Notes: generated by a model not told the origin, from the sequence alone. Shown: positions 30,399 to 38,460, counted from the first letter of the stretch. The stretch is DNA of 64,000 nt from Ottowia flava (GCF_008017535.1 NZ_VRUA01000016.1:28482-92481); one strand, 5' to 3'. Program-made: numbers and translations.

Positions 30399-31415
30399 GT
30401 GTTCAAGAATGTGATGCTGTACCGCCTGGAGCCGGGCTGGCCGACCTCCGCGCAGCAGCTGGAAGAAGCGCTGGCCACCGAACCCTTTGCCGAGTGCAGC
30501 GCCACCCAACAGCGCGCCACCGGCTGGGTGCCCCCGAGGGGCGAAGCGCACGGGGCGTTGGTCGAAGTGGTTGATGGCCAGTGGATCGCGCGTTTCGTCA
30601 TCGAGACCAAGTCCGTTCCTGGCGACGCGGTGCGCCGCCGCACGGACGAGGCCGTGGCCGAGATCGAGAAAACCACTGGCCGCAAACCCGGCAAGAAGGA
30701 AGTGCGCGATTTGCGCGACGACGCACTCAACGCCCTGCTACCGCAGGCCTTCCCGCGCCGCGCCCAGGTCACCGCCTGGATCGACCCCGAACAGCATTGG
30801 CTGGTGCTCGACACCGGCGCGCAAGGCAAGGCCGACGAGCTGATCACCAGCCTGGTGCGCGTGGCTGGCCAAGGCTTTGGCGTGCGCCTGCTGCAGACCA
30901 CGCAGACGCCACAGGCCGTCATGTCGGCTTGGCTGGCGGCGGAATCGGCGGACGAGCTGCCCGACGCCTTCCACGTCGAGCGCGAATGCGAACTCAAAGG
31001 CAGTGGCGACGAGCCGGCCGTCGTCAAGTTCACCCGCCACGACCTGGTGACCGACGAAGTGCGCCAGCACATCGCCGAAGGCAAGCTGCCGACCAAGCTG
31101 GCCCTGGGCTGGCAGGGCCGCGTGGGCTTCATGCTGACGCAGGCGCTGCAGCTCAAGAAGATCACGTTTGAAGAAGGCGTGTTCGAGGAAGGCGCCACCA
31201 GCAAAGACGACGACCGATTTGACGCCGACGTGGCCCTGGCCACCGGCGAGCTGAGCGGCCTGATCACCGACCTGATCGAAGCGCTGGGCGGCGAGGCCGA
31301 CCCAGCCGCCTTCCCCACGCCGCCCGACGCGCCGCAGGTGGCCACGACCACCGCCAAAGCGCCCACCGCCGCGGTGGCGACCACGGCCGCAGACGACGAC
31401 GGCCCGCCGTTCTGA
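30399..31415 (+). CDS. rdgC: Recombination-associated protein RdgC
   Basis: Ring-shaped double-stranded DNA-binding protein that limits RecA activity and is linked to replication restart. The GTG start at 30399 gives MFKNVMLYRLEPGW, the conserved N-terminus, and 338 residues. Other family parts are AHGALVEVVDGQWIARFVIETKSVPGDAVRRR, GRKPGKKEVRDLRDDALNALLPQAFPR and KLALGWQGRVGFMLTQALQLKKI (shown in shortened reading). The C-terminal 40 residues are an Ala/Thr/Pro-rich tail ending DDDGPPF, resembling the acidic DDxPPF tips with which proteins touch single-strand binding protein. Confidence 0.93.
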   Translation: MFKNVMLYRLEPGWPTSAQQLEEALATEPFAECSATQQRATGWVPPRGEAHGALVEVVDGQWIARFVIETKSVPGDAVRRRTDEAVAEIEKTTGRKPGKKEVRDLRDDALNALLPQAFPRRAQVTAWIDPEQHWLVLDTGAQGKADELITSLVRVAGQGFGVRLLQTTQTPQAVMSAWLAAESADELPDAFHVERECELKGSGDEPAVVKFTRHDLVTDEVRQHIAEGKLPTKLALGWQGRVGFMLTQALQLKKITFEEGVFEEGATSKDDDRFDADVALATGELSGLITDLIEALGGEADPAAFPTPPDAPQVATTTAKAPTAAVATTAADDDGPPF

Positions 31416-31449
31416 GCGGCGCCGCCCGCCGCGCCTCGCCTTTTAAGCC

Positions 31450-31836
31450 ATGCCCGCCGTCCTCGCCATCTGCCTGGGCGCCTGCGCGGGCGCCCTGCTG
31501 CGCTGGCACCTCGGCCTGTGGCTGAACCATGCCGGCGCGCTGATGCCCTGGGGCACGCTGGCGGCCAACCTGATCGGCGGCTACCTGATTGGCCTGTTCA
31601 TCGGCGTGCTCCAGCAGCACCCCGGCATCGACCCGACGTGGCGCCTGCTGCTGGTCACCGGCTTCCTGGGCGCACTGACCACCTTTTCCAGCTTCAGCAT
31701 GGAAGTGGTCGACATGCTGATGCTGGAGCGCTGGGTGCAGGCGCTGATGACGGCGACCGCGCACCTGGCGGGGTCCTTGCTGATGACCTACGTCGGCATC
31801 AAGACCGCTGCGCTTTTCATAGCTGCCCGCGCATGA
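31450..31836 (+). CDS. crcB: Fluoride channel/exporter CrcB (Fluc)
   Basis: Small membrane protein, 128 residues, four helices, acting as a dual-topology dimer that lets fluoride leave the cell. Family motifs GTLAANLIGGYLIGLF and TGFLGALTTFSSFSMEV, with the phenylalanine box residues, are present. The last eight residues (LFIAARA and stop) are encoded by the start of a dispersed repeat copy at 31813-31868, so the C-terminus and stop codon come from that element. Only 34 bases separate it from rdgC, leaving no room for a fluoride riboswitch. Confidence 0.93.
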   Translation: MPAVLAICLGACAGALLRWHLGLWLNHAGALMPWGTLAANLIGGYLIGLFIGVLQQHPGIDPTWRLLLVTGFLGALTTFSSFSMEVVDMLMLERWVQALMTATAHLAGSLLMTYVGIKTAALFIAARA

Positions 31837-31868
31837 TCTCTTAGGACCACAGACCGATTTGCTTGTAG
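31813..31868 (+). repeat. Dispersed repeat, copy 5 (crcB 3' end)
   Basis: CTTTTCATAGCTGCCCGCGC, then CTTAGGACCACAGACCGATTTG. It encodes the CrcB C-terminus in the same frame as the other forward copies (FIAARA) and supplies the TGA stop. Its right end holds the TTG start used by the next gene. Confidence 0.8.
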
Positions 31869-32854
31869 AAGACGCCCCCCTCAGCGCCGACGAACTGGCC
31901 CACCTGAAGTTGGTGGCGCCGAGCTTGCTGGCAGGCCAGCGCTGGGGATTCTGGCTGCTGGCGAACGCGGTGGCGCTGGCGTGGATTGGCGCGCTGTTGG
32001 TCGTCGCCGCGCCCAACCCGGACGGCTTTCGCCGCGAGCTGGTGCTGCCGTTGCTCACGGCCTGGCTGGGACTGAACGGCTTTTTCTTCTGGCTGCGCCA
32101 CGTCAACCGCGGCGTGCGTGGCGACGTTGCCGCGCCGCGCAAACAGATCATCCGGGGCGACGCGGACGGTTTGGCCGCCAGCGGCAACGCCCTGACCTAC
32201 ACGGTAGGCGGCGAGGGCTGGCGCGCCTACCCGGCCTTGCCCCTGGGCTCGGGCTTCGTGGTCGGGCGCCTGCGCATCGAAACGGTGGCCGGCGTGGGCG
32301 GCACCGCCGTCACCGTGCAGCGGACCAGCCGGGGCGAGCGCCTGCTGGGCGTGCGCTACCCCGACTGGGACGACACCGCCACCTTGCACCACGAGGCGGG
32401 CCTGAACGCGGCCGAACAGCGCCTGCTGACGCGCCGTGCGCACCGCACCGGCTTGTTCCTGGCCCTGGGCGTGGGCGGCGTCGGGCTGCTGTTGGGCCTG
32501 CCACGTGGCATGTCGCCCTGGCTGGCGCTGTGGCTGCTGCCGATAGTGGCGCTGTACATCCTGGCACACATGGCCGACGGGCCGCAGCACTGGGTCGGCT
32601 GGGTGGCCGCGCAAGGCCCGGTCACCGAAACCCTGCGCGCGACCTGGCGCGGACCCCGCAACCGAATCGAACGCGGGTCCTGGGTGCGCGTGGCCGGGCA
32701 GCTGTTTCCGGTGTCGGAATTGCCCGCATTGGGCGCAACCGTGCGTCTGCGCGCTCGCCTGCGTGCCGATGGCTTTGCGGGGGAAACCACCGAGTTTGAA
32801 ACCCTGTCGGCCGCCGCGGTTCCGCCCGCCGCCGACGCACAATGGGGCGCATGA
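31859..32854 (+). CDS. Membrane protein of unknown function (331 aa)
   Basis: Not recognised. From a TTG start it reads MLVEDAPLSADELAHLKLV and has hydrophobic segments at about residues 30-50 (FWLLANAVALAWIGALLVV), 62-80, 195-212 and 218-235, so it is probably an inner-membrane protein with two helix pairs. They flank a soluble part with GRLRIETVAGVGG. The start codon lies in the end of the dispersed repeat at 31813-31868 and lacks a good ribosome site, so the true start could be further in. Its stop overlaps the start of the PhyH gene (ATGA), implying coupled expression. Confidence 0.7.
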   Translation: MLVEDAPLSADELAHLKLVAPSLLAGQRWGFWLLANAVALAWIGALLVVAAPNPDGFRRELVLPLLTAWLGLNGFFFWLRHVNRGVRGDVAAPRKQIIRGDADGLAASGNALTYTVGGEGWRAYPALPLGSGFVVGRLRIETVAGVGGTAVTVQRTSRGERLLGVRYPDWDDTATLHHEAGLNAAEQRLLTRRAHRTGLFLALGVGGVGLLLGLPRGMSPWLALWLLPIVALYILAHMADGPQHWVGWVAAQGPVTETLRATWRGPRNRIERGSWVRVAGQLFPVSELPALGATVRLRARLRADGFAGETTEFETLSAAAVPPAADAQWGA

Positions 32855-33711
32855 GCCCGCCCGACCTGAACGCCCGCGCCGAGCGCGTCGTCACCCCTGA
32901 ATTGGCCGCAGCCTTCGCCCGCGATGGCGCCGTGTGCCTGCGCCAGCTGCTGAACGCCGACGAAGTCGCCCTGCTGCGCGCCGGCATCGATGCCAACATC
33001 GCCACGCCCAGCCCGCGCGCCAAGGTCGCCAGCCGGCCGGACGACCCGGGCTTTTTCATTGAGGACTTCTGCAACTGGCAGGACAACGCGGCCTACCGCG
33101 ACGTCATCACCCAGTCGCCCCTTGCCGCGGCCGCGGCCCGCCTGATGGGCAGCCAGCAGGTGCGCCTGTACCACGACCACATGCTGACCAAGGAGCCGGG
33201 CACGCGCCAGAAGACGCCCTGGCACCAGGACCAGCCCTACTACAACATCGACGGGCAGCAGAACGTCAGTTTCTGGATCCCGGTCGACCCGGTGGCGCGC
33301 CCGTCCACGCTGGAATTCGTCGCCGGTTCGCACCGCGGCCCGTGGCTGATGCCGCGCACCTTCATGGACCACCAGGCCAAATGGTTTCCCGAAGGCAGCC
33401 TGGCCGACCTGCCCGACATCGAGGCGGACCGCAACGCCTTCCCCATCGTCGGCTGGGCGGTGGCGCCGGGCGACGTCATCGCCTTTCACATGCTCAGCCT
33501 GCACGCCGCGGGCGGCGTGGCGGGCGGTGCGCGGCGCCGCGTGTTTTCCGTGCGCATGCTGGGCGACGACATCACACACGCGCCGCGCAGCTGGGTCACC
33601 TCACCGCCGTTCCCCGGCCTGGCCGATCGCCTCCCGGCCGGCGTGCCGATGCAGGACGCGCTGTTCCCCTTGCTGTGGCCGACGCTGGACGGCGCGCTGA
33701 ACGCTACATAA
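32851..33711 (+). CDS. Phytanoyl-CoA dioxygenase (PhyH) family protein
   Basis: Non-haem iron, 2-oxoglutarate-dependent oxygenase family, 286 residues. The double-stranded beta-helix iron site is complete: HxD in TPWHQDQPYYN and the distal His in AFHMLSLHAAGG, with an arginine in RRRVFSVR for 2-oxoglutarate. WIPVDPVARPSTLEFVAGSH is the typical strand between them. The ATG is chosen because it overlaps the upstream stop by four bases. The substrate cannot be deduced. The 3' end touches a dispersed repeat (33707-33766). Confidence 0.88.
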   Translation: MSPPDLNARAERVVTPELAAAFARDGAVCLRQLLNADEVALLRAGIDANIATPSPRAKVASRPDDPGFFIEDFCNWQDNAAYRDVITQSPLAAAAARLMGSQQVRLYHDHMLTKEPGTRQKTPWHQDQPYYNIDGQQNVSFWIPVDPVARPSTLEFVAGSHRGPWLMPRTFMDHQAKWFPEGSLADLPDIEADRNAFPIVGWAVAPGDVIAFHMLSLHAAGGVAGGARRRVFSVRMLGDDITHAPRSWVTSPPFPGLADRLPAGVPMQDALFPLLWPTLDGALNAT

Positions 33712-33766
33712 ACCGTAGCTGGCTGCGCAGATGGTTCTAGAGCCGGAGGCCGATTTTCCTTAAAAC
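33707..33766 (+). repeat. Dispersed repeat, copy 6 (between phyH and modE 3' ends)
   Basis: CCGTAGCTGGCTGCGCAGAT, then GGTTCTAGAGCCGGAGGCCG and ATTTTCCTTAAAAC, a full-length copy. It begins at the phyH stop codon and ends nine bases before the modE stop, filling the gap between the convergent genes. Confidence 0.88.
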
Positions 33767-33774
33767 GACCCGAC

Positions 33775-34548
33775 TCAGGCGGTCAACGCCACCACCACCG
33801 CGCTTTCGTCCAGCTCGGCCACCGCGCGACTGCCGCTGCGCAATCGGTTGGGTCGCGCAGCAAAGCCGACCAATTGCAGGCCGCCCGCCAGCGTCACCAC
33901 CGCCTCATCGCGCTGCACGCCGCGCGACAGGCGCGCCACCTTGCCAGCCAGCCGGTTGACCGGCACGGTGGCGCCGCGCGCGCGCGCCGCCACATCGGTC
34001 AGCGACGCCACGCGCACCGCCGTCGCCTTGCACAACGCCAGCACCGGCAAGCCGGGTGCCAGCGCCAGCAGCTCGGCACTTTCGCGGGTGATCAGCGACG
34101 CCAACTCGCCCCCATCGGCCAGGGCCAGCACGACGCGCACCATGGGGTCGCGCGCGCCATCGCTTTCCAGCCGCGCCACGCGGCAGGGCAGGTGGTTGCG
34201 CATGCTGGTGCGCGGACCGGCCAGCGCGGCGGCCGAGGGCGCGTTGATGCGCTCCAGCACGCCGCGGCGCGCCACGTCCATCTGATGCGCGGCTTCCAGC
34301 AGGCGCACGCCGGCGGGCGTCAGGCGCGCACCGCCGCCACCGCTGCCACCCACCGCGCTGTCCACCAGCGGCATGCCGGCCAGGTTGGTCAGCGTGTGGA
34401 TGGCCTGCCAGGCCGCCTTGTAGCTGATGCCGGCCGTGCGCGCGGCCTGCGAGATGGAGCCCTGCTCGCCCACCAGTTGCAGGATCTGCAGGCGTTTGTC
34501 GGCCTGGGCATAGCCCATGTTCTGGGGGGAAAGCGCGCGTCGAACCAT
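33775..34548 (-). CDS. modE: Molybdate-responsive transcriptional regulator ModE
   Basis: Represses modABC (and often activates molybdoenzyme genes) when molybdate is bound. The 257-residue product from 34548 has a LysR-like winged helix (DKRLQILQLVGEQGSISQAARTAGISYKAAWQAIHTL, quoted in part: ISQAARTAGISYKAAW). Two C-terminal mop/TOBE domains follow, beginning SMRNHLPCRVARL and PVNRLAGKVARLS. It is divergent from modABC, with a perfect palindrome between them that should be its operator. A longer upstream reading frame exists but would cross that operator and is not supported. Confidence 0.94.
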   Translation of the reverse strand: MVRRALSPQNMGYAQADKRLQILQLVGEQGSISQAARTAGISYKAAWQAIHTLTNLAGMPLVDSAVGGSGGGGARLTPAGVRLLEAAHQMDVARRGVLERINAPSAAALAGPRTSMRNHLPCRVARLESDGARDPMVRVVLALADGGELASLITRESAELLALAPGLPVLALCKATAVRVASLTDVAARARGATVPVNRLAGKVARLSRGVQRDEAVVTLAGGLQLVGFAARPNRLRSGSRAVAELDESAVVVALTA

Positions 34549-34604
34549 GGGGGGATTCTGGCGCAGCCGCTCGCGCGCCCCATGCGACGGGCGGCTGCTA
34601 CACT

Positions 34605-34627
34605 CGCTATTCCGTTTATGAATAGCG
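34605..34627. promoter_or_regulatory. Probable ModE operator between modE and modA
   Basis: CGCTATTC, 7-base spacer CGTTTAT, GAATAGCG: a perfect 8-bp inverted repeat. ModE boxes known from E. coli have the same outer half-site CGCTAT and AT-rich spacing. The site lies 46 bases before the modA ATG and 57 bases before the modE ATG, so it can control both. Confidence 0.8.
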
Positions 34628-34672
34628 CATCGCTTCAGCAGCGCTGCGACCGACCGTCCCAAGGATCTGCCC

Positions 34673-35431
34673 ATGTCCCGCTCCCTGCGCCGCCTGATCG
34701 CCCTTTTCGCCGCTTGCGCCGCCTCGTTCACGCTGCACGCCGAAACGGTGAACGTTGCCGTCGCCGCCAACTTCACCGAACCGGCCAAGGCCCTGGCAGC
34801 GATCCTGGAAAAGACCACCGGCCACACGGCCAAGCTGTCGTTTGGCGCCACCGGGGCGTTTTACTCCCAGATCAAGAACGGTGCGCCGTTTGACGTGCTG
34901 ATGGCCGCCGACGACGAGCGGCCCGCCCGCCTGGAAAAAGAAGGCGACACCGTGCCCGGCTCGCGCTTCACCTACGCCACTGGCCAGCTGGTGCTGTGGT
35001 CGGCCAAGCCTGGTTATGTCGACGACAAGGGCGAAGTGCTGAAAGCCAACCAGTTCAACAAGCTGGCCGTTGCCAACCCCAAGAACGCGCCCTACGGCGC
35101 GGCTGCGATGGAGGCCATGGAAAAACTGGGCCTGATGGCGACGCTGCAGCCCAAGCTGGTCACCGGCGAAAGCATTGGCCAGACCTACAACTTCATCGCC
35201 ACGGGCAACGCCGAGGTTGGCTTTGTCGCGCTGTCGCAGGTGCTGTACAACGGCCAACTCAAGGGCGGCTCGATGTGGATCGTGCCCGAGCGGTTGCACG
35301 CACCCATCGTGCAGGACGCGGTCACGCTCAAGCGCGCGGCCGGCAATCCCGCGGCCAAGGCCTGGATGGACCTGATGAAGACGCCCAAGACCAAGGAATT
35401 CATCCGCACCTACGGCTACGCCGTCAAGTGA
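34673..35431 (+). CDS. modA: Molybdate ABC transporter periplasmic binding protein ModA
   Basis: Binds molybdate or tungstate in the periplasm. The 252-residue protein has a signal peptide (LRRLIALFAACAASFTLHAE) and the mature start TVNVAVAANFTEPAKALA. Oxyanion-binding segments are SFGATGAFYSQIKNGAPFDV and ADDERPARLE; NAEVGFVALSQV is near the C-terminus. The next gene, modB, is 145 bases downstream rather than adjacent, because a dispersed repeat (35456-35514) has been inserted in the gap. Confidence 0.95.
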   Translation: MSRSLRRLIALFAACAASFTLHAETVNVAVAANFTEPAKALAAILEKTTGHTAKLSFGATGAFYSQIKNGAPFDVLMAADDERPARLEKEGDTVPGSRFTYATGQLVLWSAKPGYVDDKGEVLKANQFNKLAVANPKNAPYGAAAMEAMEKLGLMATLQPKLVTGESIGQTYNFIATGNAEVGFVALSQVLYNGQLKGGSMWIVPERLHAPIVQDAVTLKRAAGNPAAKAWMDLMKTPKTKEFIRTYGYAVK

Positions 35432-35455
35432 GCAGGCGCGCATTCGGCGCGTCAC

Positions 35456-35514
35456 CTTTGAATCTTTGGCGCCGCCAGCCTTTGCTGGGTATGCGCAGCC
35501 AGCTACCATTCGAT
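35456..35514 (-). repeat. Dispersed repeat, copy 7 (between modA and modB)
   Basis: On the minus strand GAATGGTAGCTGGCTGCGCA, then AAAGGCTGGCGGCGCCAAAG and ATTCAAAG. It is one of the more diverged copies in the middle part but keeps both ends. Its orientation is opposite to the mod operon. Confidence 0.75.
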
Positions 35515-35576
35515 GAGCAACCCGGGGCCGAAAGCGGCCCCGTACTCACTGCACGCCCCGCCCTGTCCGATTCCTG

Positions 35577-36266
35577 ATGCTGGATTCCGCTGCCCTCGCC
35601 GCCGTGCGCCTGTCGATCGAGCTGGCGCTCAGCACCACGCTGATCCTGCTGGTGCTGGGCACGCCGCTCGCCTGGTGGCTGGCGCGCGGCCAGGGTGGGC
35701 GCCTGGGCTGGCTGCGCGTGCCGGTGCGCGCCCTGGTGGCGCTGCCGCTGGTGCTGCCGCCGTCGGTGCTGGGGTTTTACCTGCTGGTGGGCATGGGGCC
35801 GAACGGGCCGCTGGGCCAGCTGACGCAGGCGCTGGGCGGCACCACGCTGGCTTTCACTTACTGGGGTTTGCTGCTCGGCTCGCTGCTGTATTCGCTGCCC
35901 TTTGTGGTGCAGCCGCTGGTGGGCGCGTTCGAGCTGATGGGCGAGCGCCCGCTGGAAGCCGCGGCCACCCTGCGCGCCGGCCCGCTCGACGCCTTCTGGC
36001 ACGTTGCCGTGCCGCTGGCGCGCCCCGGTTACCTGACCGGCGCGGTGATGGGCTTCGCCCACACGCTGGGCGAGTTTGGCGTGGTGCTGATGATCGGCGG
36101 CAACATCCCCGGGCAGACGCGTACCATCGCCGTGCAGATCTACGACCATGTCGAAGCGCTGGAATACACGCAGGCGCACTGGCTGGCCGGCGGCATGCTG
36201 GTGTTCTCGTTCGTGGTTCTGCTGCTCTTGCACCTGATCCAGAGCCGGCGTGTTGCGGCCAACTGA
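35577..36266 (+). CDS. modB: Molybdate ABC transporter permease ModB
   Basis: Inner-membrane permease of the molybdate importer, 229 residues, five to six helices. The N-terminus [30 protein letters not shown] and the segment [24 protein letters not shown] match ModB (quoted in part). The EAA coupling loop [23 protein letters not shown] meets ModC, and [23 protein letters not shown] is the most conserved stretch. The modC ATG is 16 bases beyond the stop. Confidence 0.94.
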   Translation: MLDSAALAAVRLSIELALSTTLILLVLGTPLAWWLARGQGGRLGWLRVPVRALVALPLVLPPSVLGFYLLVGMGPNGPLGQLTQALGGTTLAFTYWGLLLGSLLYSLPFVVQPLVGAFELMGERPLEAAATLRAGPLDAFWHVAVPLARPGYLTGAVMGFAHTLGEFGVVLMIGGNIPGQTRTIAVQIYDHVEALEYTQAHWLAGGMLVFSFVVLLLLHLIQSRRVAAN

Positions 36267-36281
36267 AGCGGCGGGAATACT

Positions 36282-37448
36282 ATGACTTTCGTAGCTGCCA
36301 GCGCAGATGTATCCAGCGCTGCAGGCCAATTTGAATCAGATTCTCCGGCTTCGAGCGCGCCCGGCGTCGCCGTGCGTGCGCGGGTCGAGCGCGGCACGGA
36401 CTTCGCGCTCGATGTGGACGTGACACTGGCCGGGCGCGGCATCACCGCCATCTTCGGCGCGTCCGGCTGCGGCAAGACCACGCTGCTGCGCGCGGTCGCC
36501 GGTCTGGTGCGCCCGCAGCCGGGGCGCGTGGTGGTCAACGGCGACGTCTGGCAGGACGACGCACAGCGCGTGTGGCGCCCCACGCACCGCCGGCCGCTGG
36601 GCGTGGTGTTTCAGGAGGCCAGCCTGTTCGAGCACCTGAGCGTGCAGCGCAACCTGGACTTTGGCCGCCGCCGCGTGCCGCCGGCCGAGCGCCGCGTGTC
36701 GCTGGAGCAGGCCATCGACCTGCTGGGCATCGCCGCGCTGCTGGGGCGCAGCCCGGCCGGCCTGTCGGGCGGCGAGCGCCAGCGCGTGGCCATCGCGCGC
36801 GCCCTGGCCACCAGCCCGCGCCTGCTGCTGATGGACGAACCCCTGGCCGCGCTGGACGCGCCGCGCAAGGCCGAGCTGCTCCCGTATTTCGAGCGCCTGC
36901 AGCGCGAGCTGGACATCCCCGTGTGCTACGTCACGCATTCGCTGGACGAGGTCGCGCGCCTGGCCGATGACGTGCTGCTGGTGGACGCCGGCCGCGCCGT
37001 GTCCCACGGCCCCACAGCCGAGTTGATGACGCGCATGGACCTGTCGCTGACGCAGGGCGACGCCGCCAGCGCGCTGATCGACGGGCGGCTGGAGGCGTTT
37101 GACGCTACCTACCGCTTGATGCACGTGCACTTTGCCGGCGGTGTGCTGCAGTGCCTGCAGGCGCCCGGCACACCGGAGCGCGCGCTGGGCCAGCGGGTGC
37201 GCCTGCGCGTGCAGGCGCGCGACGTCAGCCTGACGCTGGCCGCGGCGCACGACACCAGCATCCTGAACGTGCTGCCCGCCACGGTGCGGTCGATCGGCGA
37301 CGACGGCCCGGCGCAGACACTGGTGGCGCTGGATGTGGGCGGCAGCACCCTGCTGGCGCGCGTCACGCGCAAGTCGGCCGACGCGCTGCAACTGAAACCC
37401 GGGCAATCGCTGTTCGCCCAGCTCAAGGGCGTGGCGGTGCTGGACTGA
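36282..37448 (+). CDS. modC: Molybdate ABC transporter ATP-binding protein ModC
   Basis: ATPase of the molybdate importer, 388 residues. Walker A is GASGCGKTTL, signature LSGGERQRVAIARAL, Walker B LLLMDEPLAALD, and the switch YVTHSLDEVARL. A C-terminal TOBE/mop domain (SILNVLPATVRSI and LLARVTRKSADALQL) is present. The family core begins around residue 29 (VAVRARVERG). The first 28 residues are encoded by a copy of the dispersed repeat (36286-36344) and match nothing in ModC. The true start may be further in, or the element may have extended the protein. Confidence 0.94.
   Translation: MTFVAASADVSSAAGQFESDSPASSAPGVAVRARVERGTDFALDVDVTLAGRGITAIFGASGCGKTTLLRAVAGLVRPQPGRVVVNGDVWQDDAQRVWRPTHRRPLGVVFQEASLFEHLSVQRNLDFGRRRVPPAERRVSLEQAIDLLGIAALLGRSPAGLSGGERQRVAIARALATSPRLLLMDEPLAALDAPRKAELLPYFERLQRELDIPVCYVTHSLDEVARLADDVLLVDAGRAVSHGPTAELMTRMDLSLTQGDAASALIDGRLEAFDATYRLMHVHFAGGVLQCLQAPGTPERALGQRVRLRVQARDVSLTLAAAHDTSILNVLPATVRSIGDDGPAQTLVALDVGGSTLLARVTRKSADALQLKPGQSLFAQLKGVAVLD
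36286..36344 (+). repeat. Dispersed repeat, copy 8 (modC 5' end)
   Basis: TTTCGTAGCTGCCAGCGCAG, then CCAGCGCTGCAGGCCAATTT and GAATCAGATTC. Arms GCTGCCAGCGC and GCGCTGCAGGC can pair. In frame it gives FVAASADVSSAAGQF, parallel to [15 protein letters not shown] of the copy at 47887. Confidence 0.88.
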
Positions 37449-37523
37449 GCGCGGATCGGCGCGGCACCGTGCGAAATAGCTGAGTCGATTTAAGAAGCAG
37501 CTGGTCGCCTGCTCTTTACTACG

Positions 37524-37582
37524 TTTTACATAGCTAGCTGCGCTGATGGCTGTAGGGCTAGCGGCAGATTTCTCTTGAATTT
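37524..37582 (+). repeat. Dispersed repeat, copy 9 (downstream of modC)
   Basis: TTTTACATAGCTAGCTGCGC, then TGATGGCTGTAGGGCTAGCG and GCAGATTTCTCTTGAATT; full-length. The middle TGATGGCTGTAGGGC nearly equals that of the copy at 44969 (TGATGGTTGTAGGGC). Confidence 0.9.
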
Positions 37583-37780
37583 CTTGGGTGGGCGACCTCA
37601 GAACGCTGGCATGCCGATGCGGCGAACCCTCCCGCGCCCATTGTTTCCAAGGCCGAAACAGTGACTTGCCTCCCAGGTCCTTTTTCAAACCCGCCCCCAG
37701 GCGCAAAGTACAGGTCATGGCAGCAGCGCAAGGCCAAGCCCCTCAAAAAGGCTTCGTTTAGCGCCACGGCCACAAACACC

Positions 37781-37799
37781 GCCAGCAAAGTCTGCTGGC
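37781..37799 (+). other. Leader hairpin before the first tandem exported-protein gene
   Basis: GCCAGCA, loop AAGTC, TGCTGGC: perfect 7-bp stem 34 bases before the ATG. It could stabilise the mRNA 5' end. No equivalent is seen before the second paralog. Confidence 0.45.
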
Positions 37800-37832
37800 A
37801 CTTTGAAGACCAGTTAATCGAGGATATTCACC

Positions 37833-38174
37833 ATGACCAAGTTCGCTTCCATCGCCGCCGCTGCTGCCCTGTCCGCTCTGTTCGCCGGCAACGCCATGGC
37901 CCAAGTGCCCGCCAGCGGCGAAGGCCCTCTGTTCCTGAACGAGACGCAAGCCGTGTCGACGGTCAGCCGCAGCGCCGTGCAGAACGAAGCTGTGGCCCAG
38001 CGTCCTGCATCGGGCGTGTTCGATGGCTCCACAGTGGCTCAAAGCACAGCCGGCGTGAGCCGCGAAGCCGTGCGTCAGGAAGCCATTGCGCACCGTCCTG
38101 CGTCGGGCGCATTCGATGGCAGCACCGTCGCTCAGCAGTACCGCAGCGCGCCCACGCAAGCTGCTGGCGAGTGA
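37833..38174 (+). CDS. Small exported repeat protein (tandem paralog A)
   Basis: Unknown function; 113 residues with signal peptide MTKFASIAAAAALSALFAGN and cleavage after AMAQ. The mature part starts VPASGEGPLFLNE. It holds two copies of a unit of about 28 residues, SRSAVQNEAVAQRPASGVFD and SREAVRQEAIAHRPASGAFD, each followed by GSTVAQ. The S-R-x-A/E-V pattern is like the DUF4148 family of exported Burkholderiales proteins. A close paralog starts about 440 bases downstream. It has a GAGGA ribosome site and its own terminator. Confidence 0.85.
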   Translation: MTKFASIAAAAALSALFAGNAMAQVPASGEGPLFLNETQAVSTVSRSAVQNEAVAQRPASGVFDGSTVAQSTAGVSREAVRQEAIAHRPASGAFDGSTVAQQYRSAPTQAAGE

Positions 38175-38229
38175 TGAAGGCTGGGCGGCGCCACGGCGCT
38201 GCCGAGACGCACTTTTCGGAAAAACATGA

Positions 38230-38254
38230 GGCGGCCGCTGATGCGGCCGTTTTG
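38230..38254 (+). terminator. Terminator after paralog A
   Basis: CGGCCGC, loop TGAT, GCGGCCG, then TTTTGC: perfect 7-bp stem about 57 bases after the stop codon. The T run is short. Confidence 0.75.
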
Positions 38255-38426
38255 CTTTCCTGTCCGCTCAGCGCCGCTGGATCGTCGGCTCTGACCGGAA
38301 CTTGTCCGGCCAGTGGGGGCGACGTGCCGGGGCCAGCCCGTTCTGACCGCCCGTCATGGACGCCGCGTTTCGGACGGCATTCCCGGCATCCATGTAGAGC
38401 AAAATGACGCAATCTCGATTAGTTCC

Positions 38427-38460
38427 CAATGATTATTTCCAATTTGGAAATAGTCCATTG
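38427..38460. promoter_or_regulatory. Operator-like palindrome upstream of paralog B
   Basis: TATTTCCAA, one central T, TTGGAAATA (38434-38452) is a perfect 9-bp dyad, flanked by a second dyad CAATG (38427-38431) and CATTG (38456-38460). It sits in an unusually AT-rich patch about 150 bases before the second paralog. Without a T run or useful loop it is better read as a protein-binding site than as a terminator. The binding regulator is unknown. Confidence 0.5.

Larger units (their letters stand above)
37449..37832 (+). other. 384-base intergenic region after modC
   Basis: No gene is supported here. It contains one full dispersed repeat (37524-37582). A possible fragment starts AATAGCTGAGTCG at about 37485. 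The leader of the next exported-protein gene follows, including a 7-bp hairpin (37781-37799) and a GAGGA ribosome site. Transcription of modC has no obvious terminator. Confidence 0.6.

Noticed and set aside
31416..31449. Fluoride riboswitch upstream of crcB
   Set aside because: Only 34 bases separate rdgC and crcB, too short for the motif.
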